From: Clostridia bacterium
GTDB taxonomy: Bacteria; Bacillota; Clostridia; Saccharofermentanales; Saccharofermentanaceae
Length of the DNA: 16,281 bases
Assembly (NCBI GenBank): GCA_017881645.1
Contig: JADGQQ010000100.1
Location: 1 to 16,281 of the forward strand
Direction of reading: 5' to 3'
A program made the translations under genes and the position numbers. A model generated the notes under the pieces. That model saw only the letters and a program-made list of their open reading frames with translations, had not been told where the DNA came from and did not search any database. Below, piece by piece: positions 1 to 6,897 of the stretch. How positions within the stretch are numbered: position 1 is the stretch's first letter; each line of letters begins with the position of its first letter.

Positions 1-9
1 GATCAGCAT
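1..9 (-). CDS. Start of an unidentified downstream gene (only 3 codons)
   Basis: An ATG on the minus strand at 9-7 opens a frame (Met-Leu-Ile) that runs off the left edge. It is preceded by GGAGG at 20-16 with a 6-nt gap, a textbook ribosome binding site, about 110 nt after the stop of the FMN-domain protein. The product cannot be identified from three residues. A neighbouring flavin transferase (ApbE) would suit the flavinylated protein upstream, but that is only a guess from known gene partnerships. Confidence 0.45.
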
Positions 10-12
10 GAT

Positions 13-27
13 AGACCTCCCGGGTCT
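13..27 (-). promoter_or_regulatory. Small hairpin overlapping the ribosome binding site of the edge gene
   Basis: AGACC (13-17) and GGTCT (23-27) form a perfect 5-bp inverted repeat with a 5-nt loop. The GGAGG at 16-20 is split between loop and stem, so the fold would partly hide the ribosome binding site. It could also be chance at this length. Confidence 0.25.
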
Positions 28-118
28 TTCTTGTCTTCGTGCACATGTATGCATGAAAACATGACAGATATACCAAGAGTCATGATACCAAATTTATGCT
101 TCTTTGTCTTGCACGGTG

Positions 119-1486
119 TTAGTTTTTTGCTTGATTCAGAGCGTCTTTTACGGCGGCGATAATTCCGTTGCTGCTATAGGTCGCACGGGAAACCGTATCT
201 ACCTTTGCACTTTGAGAAGAAAGAATGCTGCTGGCAATCACCGGGAAAGCCCGGTTAAAAAATTGTGCGTCATCCTGATAAGAAACCGTTGTTACATCTA
301 CAATCACGCCGTTGGTTATCGTGACGTCCACGAGTGTTGTTCCGCGAAACCCATCACCCTGACCCCGGAAGGTACCGTCTTTATAAAGGTTGGACGAAGC
401 GGTCGTTGTCTGTGCCGCTGATGTTGACGCAGATGCCGCTGATGTTGAAGAGGCCGGTCCTGCTGTGGCAGATCCTGCTTCCGTTGCCAGCGTCTCCAGT
501 ACCGCTTTTGTGGTATCCGTCATTCCGGATGAAGTTTGACTGGCCGTCTGTGCTGCTGCAGGCATGGACGCAGAACCGGGAGCTGCGGTGTTTTGCGTCA
601 AAACAGTTGACAGAGAAAAGAATCCGCCGATCACACACAGGGCCACGACAGATACAAGCACGGCATGCACCGGTGTTTTCCGTACTGTTACCTGCACATT
701 CTTTCTCGGACAGGCTGAAACGCACTTCATGCAGTGGATACATTCGCCTGTTCTAACCTGATCCATTTCAAAGAGCGGGATTCCCATGGAGCATTGCTTT
801 GTGCAGATTCTGCATTTTCCGCAATGGTCGCGGGGTTTACTGATATAGGACATTTTCGCCCCGGATGTCAGGGCAAAAAATGCGCCCATCGGACAGAGAT
901 ACCGGCAAAAAAATCTCTCCGTAAAAGCAGATGCCATGAGAATCAAAATGAGCAGCACAAGTCCCGGCATCAGACTCCTGACAACAAAAACAAGTGCCGG
1001 TGCCACGCCGACAGTAAACAGCATGCCGAATGCATCCCACGGGCTCATTGCAGAAAGAGAAAGCGAACCCGCCAGACTTCCAAGAACCAACAGTGCAAGC
1101 AGCACGGCGTATTTTACGAATTTGAGGTATTTGTCCGCTTTTTTTGTCAGGCGGAGATTTGGATTCACCAGAGGTGAAAATATCTTGTATACCCAATCGG
1201 TCAGCGAACCGAAAGCGCACATCCAACCACAGAAATACCTGCCGAAGAGTATTGTGACAGGTACGACTACCGCCAGCGGCATGATGACCGGCCAAAGTCC
1301 GCTCCATGTAAATGACCCCTGTGCGATGGATACAATTAGTTCGGAAAGCGAAGAGAAGAAACTGAAGTAAAGTGACGGCATCCAGACAAAAAACAGAATC
1401 TGCATAGCAATACGTATGAACGAAAAGACGGGGAAACGCTTTTTGCGCTTGACCGTCTTCTTAATAGGTTCTGTATTTTCCTGCAA
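119..1486 (-). CDS. NapH/NosR-like polytopic 4Fe-4S protein with C-terminal FMN-binding domain
   Basis: This is a membrane electron-transfer protein. The open frame reaches back to a TTG at 1585 (488 residues; numbering here uses that frame). After a basic N-terminus come several membrane segments holding two NapH-type cysteine motifs, FCGWMCAFG and FCRYLCPMG. A two-cluster ferredoxin module follows (CGKCRICTKQC and CIHCMKCVSACP). After one more membrane segment lies a Ser/Thr/Ala-rich linker of about 75 residues, then an FMN-binding domain with the flavinylation motif SRATYSS (Thr469). In this family ApbE links FMN through phosphate to that Thr, so electrons probably pass between FeS clusters and flavin at the membrane. 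The start is unsure. TTG 1585 lies inside the upstream terminator stem, and a -10 box at 1530-1535 lies inside the extended frame, so I give the later TTG at 1486. GGAGG at 1508-1504 is better placed for an ATA at 1495. The physiological partner is unknown. Confidence 0.85.
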   Translation of the reverse strand: MQENTEPIKKTVKRKKRFPVFSFIRIAMQILFFVWMPSLYFSFFSSLSELIVSIAQGSFTWSGLWPVIMPLAVVVPVTILFGRYFCGWMCAFGSLTDWVYKIFSPLVNPNLRLTKKADKYLKFVKYAVLLALLVLGSLAGSLSLSAMSPWDAFGMLFTVGVAPALVFVVRSLMPGLVLLILILMASAFTERFFCRYLCPMGAFFALTSGAKMSYISKPRDHCGKCRICTKQCSMGIPLFEMDQVRTGECIHCMKCVSACPRKNVQVTVRKTPVHAVLVSVVALCVIGGFFSLSTVLTQNTAAPGSASMPAAAQTASQTSSGMTDTTKAVLETLATEAGSATAGPASSTSAASASTSAAQTTTASSNLYKDGTFRGQGDGFRGTTLVDVTITNGVIVDVTTVSYQDDAQFFNRAFPVIASSILSSQSAKVDTVSRATYSSNGIIAAVKDALNQAKN

Positions 1487-1529
1487 ACTGTCTATTGTCT
1501 TGTCCTCCGATAGAGAGTGTAGTGCCTCA

Positions 1530-1556
1530 ATTATACACGACCCCGCCGTTTCAGAA
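1530..1556 (-). promoter_or_regulatory. Possible promoter for the FMN/4Fe-4S protein
   Basis: A perfect TATAAT lies at 1535-1530 on the minus strand, 22 nt before the GGAGG at 1508-1504. The -35 is poor (TTCTGA at 1556-1551, 15-nt spacing), so the site rests mostly on the -10 box. It follows the terminator of the upstream SPFH genes, where a new promoter would be expected. Confidence 0.4.
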
Positions 1557-1575
1557 TGTGTGTAATTAAATGAAA

Positions 1576-1612
1576 ACTGCGGCAATTTGAAATGATTTCA
1601 AATTGCCGCAGT
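1576..1612 (-). terminator. Intrinsic terminator of the SPFH gene pair
   Basis: A perfect 17-bp inverted repeat with a 3-nt loop (stem arms 1576-1592 and 1596-1612). In the minus direction it is followed by a T-rich stretch (GTTTTCATTTAATT). It begins 34 nt after the stop of the second SPFH gene. Confidence 0.85.
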
Positions 1613-1646
1613 GATGTATCGTTCAGGCGTTCGATGAAATTCCCGG

Positions 1647-2666
1647 TTATTTCCCGGAAACACCTGCAGTTGTATTCGGTGTCGTTGAGGACGGACTTGC
1701 CTGAGAAGATACAGGCCGGACGATATCCGGAGCCTTCACAGCGACAAGAAGCTGTGAGAGAAGATCGGAATCCTCCGGAATCAGTTCGATCGGAACTCCG
1801 GCGTTCTGAATGCGGCTTGTTTCCAGAATCTCAAACATTGCCGAGGACACATCCGCATCCTTGGAAATCTCACGAAGTGCTTCTCCGACGATTTTCGGGC
1901 GGATCGCAGCAGCTTTACCAAAATCCATGGCAGCGGTCTTATCGGCCGTGCTCCGGATGATACTGACCTGGTTGGCTCCGTCCTGCTTGATCGCCGATGT
2001 AACCTGGCGAAGACGATTGACGACCTTGCTCTCAATCTGATGGATCATTTCCACATCGCGGAAGTGAACTTTACGCACGTAACATGAGCCGAGCATATAG
2101 CCCCACTCGGATGATTTTGCGGATACTTCTTCCCGAACGGTCTGGCTCATTGTGTGACGATCCACCATCATGCGCTCAAGAGGGAGATTGGACAGGCAGC
2201 GGACCGTGGAGTTGCCGACATTGGCTGCCAGAGATCCGCGCGGATCCGTATTCTTAAAGATGTAATTGAAAGGATTATTAATATACATCTCGTACCAGAT
2301 ACCAACGCCCATCGGTGCGCCCTCTTCCGAGTTCACAGGCTGGCTGCGCAGATATTCCTGATCCAGACGCATGTCCACAACGTATTTCCTTCCAAGCCAG
2401 TTTACAAAAAGCGCCCGGATACCCAAAGCCTTCCATAAAAAGTGGATGCCGGGTTCGGTGATCGTGCCGACGACATTTCCGAAAAGAACATAGACCAGCG
2501 CCTGTCTTTCCCGCACAATTACGTATACGCCGAAAAACCGGAGAATACCGAAGAGAACGGGCACAAGGATCGCAATTCCGATAAAAGTAACGACAAAAGC
2601 CAGTACGGACATGGAGAACTTTTCTTCAGAGCTCATGGCCGCCAGTAATAATGTCTGCATATTCAT
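1647..2666 (-). CDS. SPFH (band 7/HflC-like) membrane protein, second of a pair
   Basis: A 339-residue SPFH-family protein. After a short N-terminus a hydrophobic segment spans roughly residues 17-45. The band 7 domain follows, with the typical opening in which the chain leaves the membrane and runs into a beta strand (YVIVRERQALVYVLFGNVVG). The C-terminal third is helical and ends in a Ser/Thr/Pro-rich tail. Family members form membrane-bound oligomeric rings and often modulate proteases such as FtsH or organise membrane domains; which applies here is not shown. The ATG at 2666 has GGAGGG 7 nt upstream and overlaps the previous stop as ATGA, so translation is probably coupled to the first SPFH gene. 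The terminator at 1576-1612 ends the unit. SPFH identity is solid; a specific name such as hflC is not justified. Confidence 0.85.
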   Translation of the reverse strand: MNMQTLLLAAMSSEEKFSMSVLAFVVTFIGIAILVPVLFGILRFFGVYVIVRERQALVYVLFGNVVGTITEPGIHFLWKALGIRALFVNWLGRKYVVDMRLDQEYLRSQPVNSEEGAPMGVGIWYEMYINNPFNYIFKNTDPRGSLAANVGNSTVRCLSNLPLERMMVDRHTMSQTVREEVSAKSSEWGYMLGSCYVRKVHFRDVEMIHQIESKVVNRLRQVTSAIKQDGANQVSIIRSTADKTAAMDFGKAAAIRPKIVGEALREISKDADVSSAMFEILETSRIQNAGVPIELIPEDSDLLSQLLVAVKAPDIVRPVSSQASPSSTTPNTTAGVSGK

Positions 2667-3736
2667 TGCTTTACCCTCCGTACGATTCTCTTCGTCTGAT
2701 CCAAAAGGGCCAGCTTTGTATTCCGGATATAGACAAGAAGCGCTTCCGTGCCGCCTTCCGCCTTCAATTCTTTGAGCTGCGAAGAAAGGCGCTGTAATGT
2801 CTCGATCTCGCCCTGCGCCTTCAGCGTCTCAATTTCCACGGCACGTTTGGACTGTACGATCTTCTGGTCTGCGGACGCCTGCGCGAGGCTGATGTCGGAT
2901 GACACCTGGTTATGCGCCGTATTGATAGCAGCCAGCGCGGATTCCACATCCGGCGGCGGATCAATGCCTGTAATCAGCGAGGCTTCAAGCACTACGCCGT
3001 ATCGTGCGGATGACACCTGGCATTCGTTGTCCATGTGATCGTTCAAATCGCGAAGATTCTTACGAAGGTCATTGATGGAAATTCCCTGCACAGAGTTCGC
3101 AACGGATTCCTGAATGGCTGAAAAGGCGGAAAATGTTCCCGTTCCGGTATCCCCGGCGGTCGGCATTGCAATTCCGTCCATGACCGGAGCGGATGCATCT
3201 GCACCTGCTGCGACCGGTTTGCCTTCAAAATTTGCAATTCTCTCACGGAGAACCGATACAAAATACCCCATGACATGTGCAATCGGATTCTTCACTCCAA
3301 AAATATATGCATAGAGATTCCGGTCCGAAACATGATAACGGATCTGTCCGGACAGGCCGATATTCAGCTGATCTTTCGTTACGGCTTCGAGCACGGTGTT
3401 ACGCTGGTTGGCGTTGGGAAACTCCGGATCATAAGCCATATTGACCGTCTCAATGGCAATGGAAACTTTATAAATTTTCTCCCATGGCCATTTGAAATAC
3501 GGACCGCCCGGAAGGATGACCTTCACCTGCGGATACGTATATCGTTCCTGTTCGTCCTCCCTGAGTTTTTCCGAAATCGGATCATCCAGAGTCGTCATAT
3601 TCTTGATTCGCTGTGCTTTACCGAAGATTGTCTTCACGGCACGTTCATTCTGGTTTACGATATAGAATCCTCCCAGAACGCACCGGACAATAAACCATAC
3701 CAAAACCCCAAGAAAAACAGGGGCAAAATAGTTCAT
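2663..3736 (-). CDS. SPFH (band 7/HflK-like) membrane protein, first of a pair
   Basis: A 357-residue SPFH-family protein with one N-terminal membrane segment (about residues 7-26) leading straight into the band 7 domain (GGFYIVNQNERAVKTIFGKA). A long Ala/Gln/Glu-rich helical stretch near residues 250-340 probably forms coiled coil. The frame is open further upstream, but I chose the ATG at 3736 because AGGAGG (3750-3745) lies 8 nt before it, and because the promoter (-35 at 3878-3873) would lie over the longer start. The gene ends in a 4-nt ATGA overlap with the next SPFH gene. Two different SPFH proteins made together suggests a hetero-oligomer, as in HflK-HflC. No protease gene is adjacent, so the partner is unknown. 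Confidence 0.85.
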   Translation of the reverse strand: MNYFAPVFLGVLVWFIVRCVLGGFYIVNQNERAVKTIFGKAQRIKNMTTLDDPISEKLREDEQERYTYPQVKVILPGGPYFKWPWEKIYKVSIAIETVNMAYDPEFPNANQRNTVLEAVTKDQLNIGLSGQIRYHVSDRNLYAYIFGVKNPIAHVMGYFVSVLRERIANFEGKPVAAGADASAPVMDGIAMPTAGDTGTGTFSAFSAIQESVANSVQGISINDLRKNLRDLNDHMDNECQVSSARYGVVLEASLITGIDPPPDVESALAAINTAHNQVSSDISLAQASADQKIVQSKRAVEIETLKAQGEIETLQRLSSQLKELKAEGGTEALLVYIRNTKLALLDQTKRIVRRVKQ

Positions 3737-3849
3737 GACAGCATCCTCCTTTTCTCTCTCTGACAAAATATAGATTAACCGGAACTTGCATTGTGTCTTC
3801 CAAAAAAGATCCGCAGAACCTGTTGCTGATTTTTCCCGGAGCACAAATA

Positions 3850-3878
3850 ATTTTAGCATTTTACTTTGCAAATCACAA
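3850..3878 (-). promoter_or_regulatory. Promoter of the SPFH pair
   Basis: TTGTGA (3878-3873), a 17-nt spacer and TAAAAT (3855-3850), with TG one base before the -10 (extended -10). Transcription would begin near 3843, giving a leader of about 107 nt before the ATG at 3736. Confidence 0.7.
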
Positions 3879-3896
3879 TCAATAGACAGTAAAACG

Positions 3897-4283
3897 GGAA
3901 CGAAAAAGAAACTGCGCCGATTTTTCTTCCGACGCAGTTTCTTTGTGCAATAAAAGATTCGAGTAATGATGCGGTTCCTTATGCATTTCCGCGGAATTAC
4001 TGAACCCTGAAAATCAAATCTCCGGAAATGTGTCGAAACCCGTACAGAAAACCAACCTGTCTGATGTAGAAATTCCCATCCTCACAGCGGCTCATTCTGT
4101 GACCGCTGTATTGAGATGCCGGAACGAAGTCCGCAATCTCATTCGTCGAAGCAGTTGTTCCTGAGACAGTATCTCAAGCCTCCCCTGGTTGAACTACGTC
4201 TAAAGATGTACAAACACCTCCTCATGATCTGTCCGGTTCTTATTCAGCCGGACGCCACAGTCAATGTCTATAGGAAAGGGTAT
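3897..4283 (-). ncRNA. Candidate structured non-coding RNA of about 390 nt, family not recognised
   Basis: No convincing gene fits here, yet the stretch has a near-consensus minus promoter (4290-4318) and a minus terminator (3905-3944). Between them are many perfect stems: 4231-4236 with 4248-4253; 4160-4166 with 4172-4178 (one G-U pair); 4113-4117 with 4136-4140 plus 4120-4123 with 4130-4133; 4084-4090 with 4103-4109; and 3984-3991 with 4023-4030. I looked for hallmarks of RNase P, tmRNA, SRP RNA, T-box, cobalamin, FMN, TPP and lysine switches and found none complete. The terminator precedes a separate SPFH promoter, so the RNA seems free-standing. It could still be a leader that sometimes reads through into the SPFH genes. 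The strand follows from the promoter and terminator. Confidence 0.6.
3905..3944 (-). terminator. Intrinsic terminator of the candidate RNA
   Basis: A 12-bp perfect stem (3905-3916 with 3933-3944), extendable after one mismatch. On the minus strand it is followed by TTTCTTTTTCG-type T-rich sequence. It separates the RNA region from the SPFH promoter. Confidence 0.75.
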
Positions 4284-4289
4284 GGTTCT

Positions 4290-4318
4290 ATTATAAAGGG
4301 TGTTTTCGGAAGAATCAA
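4290..4318 (-). promoter_or_regulatory. Strong sigma-A-type promoter of the candidate RNA
   Basis: TTGATT (4318-4313), exactly 17 nt, then a perfect TATAAT (4295-4290) on the minus strand. The start point would be near 4283. It lies about 100 nt after the stop of the membrane protein gene at 4417, and no open reading frame of note follows it. Confidence 0.75.
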
Positions 4319-4416
4319 CTCATTTGTGAATAATTTTGTGTTTAATGTGTCTAATTGTGAAGACGTTGTGCGGACGTTCCAGGTTTTCAGACACGCGGAT
4401 CATCCTGTCGGTATTT

Positions 4417-5523
4417 TCAGAACAATTTTTCGTCGAATATGGGCTCGCCGCCGGTCGCGGAAAGTTCGTCGACCACCGGCGTCTGTTCGAGCGGAAGATT
4501 GGACGAACGTCGCTTTTCGATCATCAGCACGATCAGTCCGATCAGAATCGGCAGGTAGAAGGTAATCAGACGCCAGAGAACAACTGCGAGACGCGTTTTC
4601 GAACCGAAAAATAAATTGAAGAATACATAGAAACTTCCTTCGGCGGCTCCGATGGCTCCGGGGATCGGCATAAAGGCCGCAATCATCAGCACGAAGGCCT
4701 GCGATGCGATCAGGGTAAGTGTATTTGCCCCCCCCAGCCGGAAACTCAAAAAGAGCATGTTGCCGATCAGAAAATAGGCGGTCAGCTGCACAGCAGTCAG
4801 AAGTCCCATTTTCAGCAGGTGCATCTTGTGCCGGCTCATAAATTTGAACTGATCGTGGAAGTTTTCGAGTTCCTTGTTCACAAACGTTCTCTTCGCTTCC
4901 GGGTTCTTGAGAATCCGGATTTTCGTAAGAATATTGATCAGTATGTTCGCCGTCCGTATCGTACCGTTCTTGAAAAAGGCCACCGCAATCAGCATGGCCG
5001 TAACAACCGTATGCAGAACAAAGCCCACCAAAACGGCAAGCATCAGATCTTTGACTACGGGATAATTCATGAAAAAAGAAAACCGGAGGATCAGCATCGT
5101 CAGAAAATAGACGCTCATCGTCAATTGGTAGACAATGAACTTCGTAAGCAGCGCTGTCATCGCTTCACCGAGCGGAGCTCCTCTTTTAACAAGAAAATAC
5201 GCCTGCGCCGGCTGGCCGCCGGATGCAAAAGGCGTGATGCAGTTGAAATACTGTCCGATCATGGCAAGGCGGAGCGTCACGGTAAATCTCTGTGACGGAT
5301 GGACCGGCTTGATCGCCATATGCAGCACACAGGCTTCCAGAAACCAGTACACGAAAACACATCCCAGAGCTATAAAGAGCCAGCCTAAATGCGCTTTGCT
5401 CATGACAACGGCAATATCGTGCACTCCGTCAACGCAATACAAATAGACCACCAGAAAAATCAGGGAGAAAGCAACCAGAATCAGATTGAACAGATTGGTC
5501 TTAATGCCCTTTTCGCTTTTCAT
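4417..5523 (-). CDS. Lysylphosphatidylglycerol synthase-like (UPF0104/YbhN) integral membrane protein
   Basis: A 368-residue polytopic membrane protein of the family matching the N-terminal flippase-like domain of MprF. It carries the family signatures ITPFASGGQPAQAYFLVKRG, near residues 95-115, and FMPIPGAIGAAEGSFYVFF in the C-terminal half. The cytoplasmic aminoacyl-transferase domain of full MprF is absent, so lipid lysinylation is unlikely; lipid or glycolipid translocation is the usual inference. The start is the ATG at 5523, with GGAGAG (5536-5531) 7 nt upstream. The first 23 nt overlap the end of the glycosyltransferase gene in another frame, so the two are surely co-expressed. The C-terminus is a short charged cytoplasmic tail. 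I see no clear terminator after it. Confidence 0.85.
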   Translation of the reverse strand: MKSEKGIKTNLFNLILVAFSLIFLVVYLYCVDGVHDIAVVMSKAHLGWLFIALGCVFVYWFLEACVLHMAIKPVHPSQRFTVTLRLAMIGQYFNCITPFASGGQPAQAYFLVKRGAPLGEAMTALLTKFIVYQLTMSVYFLTMLILRFSFFMNYPVVKDLMLAVLVGFVLHTVVTAMLIAVAFFKNGTIRTANILINILTKIRILKNPEAKRTFVNKELENFHDQFKFMSRHKMHLLKMGLLTAVQLTAYFLIGNMLFLSFRLGGANTLTLIASQAFVLMIAAFMPIPGAIGAAEGSFYVFFNLFFGSKTRLAVVLWRLITFYLPILIGLIVLMIEKRRSSNLPLEQTPVVDELSATGGEPIFDEKLF

Positions 5524-6580
5524 GTTTTCTCTCTCCGGCATCATATACTTTGCGGTAAAAAGCATCCCACATCGTAAACACGTGTTCCTTCGAATAGAAT
5601 TCGTGACCTCTTGCCGAGGCAGAGGCCGCTTTGGAGTAGTAGTCGGAATCTTCCGTCAGCCTTTTTATGATTTGTATAAAGCCATTCACATCGCGCTCCC
5701 GCAGGTAGTAGTCAAACAGGATGTCTTCATATATTTCCAGATCCCGGAGAAGCATCGGAATCCGGCAGTTCATTGATTCCAGCACCGTCATCGGGAAGAG
5801 TTCCTCAAAAGACGGCAGGAACATTACGTCCGCAATATTATAGATTTCCGGCATCCGGTCACGCTCTATGATGCCGAGAAAACGCACATTCTCCGGAGGA
5901 TTCTCCATGATTTTCTTCACCCGGGCATATCCGTCCGTAATCTTGCCGAAAGAAAATCCGCCGGCCCAGACAAATTGGATGTCCGGCAGTTTTTGGGCAA
6001 CTTCAAGGAAGTCAAAAATGCCCTTGCGCACCTGCAGCTGTCCGACTCCGACGACAATGAATTTGTCTGCCGGAACCCCGTACTTGATTCGCAGCGCAGT
6101 CTTCTCGTCATCACTTCGATTGTAAAACACTTTGTCCGATACAAAATTCGGGATGTACGTGATCTTGTTCCTGTCCACGCCGTATTCGACCAGCTTGTTG
6201 ATGAAGTAAGAGTTGACCGTTACAAGATAATCCATCCGCTTATAAAAGGAAATCATATACGTGTAAAATATGTTCATAATCGGCTTGGGCAGATGAACGG
6301 AACTCTTGACGGTCTCCGGAATCATATGCACGTACCCTACCGTCTGACCTCTCATTTTGACAAGCCACATGCAAAGGTAAAATTTGTAGTCAACGGTGTG
6401 GTAGTGCGTGATGTCGGCGAGCATGACCTCGTTCTCATGAATTTCGAATTCGTCCGAAAGATTTCTCTTCATCAGGCCAACTTGTTCTTCGTAGGCGGAC
6501 GCCACTCCCTGGCCCTGGTATTTATATGCGCTCGAAAGCATATTGATTGTCTTTTTCCTGTTCTTTTCTGTTTTTGTCAT
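5501..6580 (-). CDS. GT4-family (GT-B fold) glycosyltransferase, probably glycolipid-forming
   Basis: A 359-residue glycosyltransferase. The N-terminal half has the acceptor-side pattern INMLSSAYKYQGQGVASAY. The C-terminal half has GVGQLQVRKGIFDFLEVAQK followed by VWAGG, and the EX7E nucleotide-sugar motif in SFEELFPMTVLES. Relatives transfer sugars to diacylglycerol or monoglucosyl-diacylglycerol to make membrane glycolipid and lipoteichoic acid anchor. That role fits the overlapping flippase-like gene, but the sugar and acceptor are not proven. The frame is open back to 6730. I prefer ATG 6580, with AAGGGG about 11 nt upstream and a promoter at 6640-6667; ATG 6541 is also possible and matches where homologues usually begin. 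There is no signal peptide, so it is probably cytoplasmic and membrane-associated. Confidence 0.82.
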   Translation of the reverse strand: MTKTEKNRKKTINMLSSAYKYQGQGVASAYEEQVGLMKRNLSDEFEIHENEVMLADITHYHTVDYKFYLCMWLVKMRGQTVGYVHMIPETVKSSVHLPKPIMNIFYTYMISFYKRMDYLVTVNSYFINKLVEYGVDRNKITYIPNFVSDKVFYNRSDDEKTALRIKYGVPADKFIVVGVGQLQVRKGIFDFLEVAQKLPDIQFVWAGGFSFGKITDGYARVKKIMENPPENVRFLGIIERDRMPEIYNIADVMFLPSFEELFPMTVLESMNCRIPMLLRDLEIYEDILFDYYLRERDVNGFIQIIKRLTEDSDYYSKAASASARGHEFYSKEHVFTMWDAFYRKVYDAGERKHEKRKGH

Positions 6581-6639
6581 GCGCAAAAAAACCCCTTGTT
6601 TCAATTCCTGCATATGAGAAATATTGAATCTCTTTGCCC

Positions 6640-6667
6640 ATAATAACACAAACCGGAAGCTTTCCAA
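6640..6667 (-). promoter_or_regulatory. Promoter of the glycosyltransferase/membrane protein operon
   Basis: TTGGAA (6667-6662), 16 nt, TATTAT (6645-6640) on the minus strand, giving a start near 6633 and a leader of about 50 nt before ATG 6580. Confidence 0.55.
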
Positions 6668-6783
6668 TTTGTTAATTCCCGAACTTTTTCCCGTTGTGAT
6701 ATTTTGCAGCCGCAAACGAACGTTTTCCAAATAAAAAAGCGAGAAAACGATACGTTTTCGGATGCCGGAAATTCCTTTTGCGC

Positions 6784-6813
6784 TTGCTTTTCACAGCTCG
6801 AACGTGCTATAAA
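6784..6813 (+). promoter_or_regulatory. Possible promoter of the nfnAB operon
   Basis: TTGCTT (6784-6789), 18 nt, TATAAA (6808-6813), divergent from the glycosyltransferase promoter. The leader (about 6820-6897) holds a GGCC hairpin (6870-6873 with 6879-6882) that ends right beside the GGGAGAGA ribosome binding site at 6883-6890. An alternative pairing is 6858-6862 with 6879-6883. Confidence 0.5.
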
Positions 6814-6897
6814 AGGTAGGTATGACAGCAGGAAAAATGTCCCTCCGTATTTGCATGCGGCCGGACTCGGGCCTCGAAGGCCGGGAGAGATCATATT

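Noticed and set aside
1576..1612. Operator or mobile element end, given the perfect 17-bp inverted repeat
   Set aside because: A 3-nt loop and T-rich tail directly after a gene stop fit a terminator better, and no transposase is nearby.
3980..4030. T-box leader, suggested by CAGGG...CCGCGG-like sequence
   Set aside because: The conserved T-box core is not matched and no aminoacyl-tRNA synthetase or amino acid gene follows.
4139..4213. 24-codon ORF behind GAGGAGGTG
   Set aside because: The spacing of 3 nt to TTG is too short, and the frame overlaps RNA-like hairpins; kept as a finding, not as a gene.
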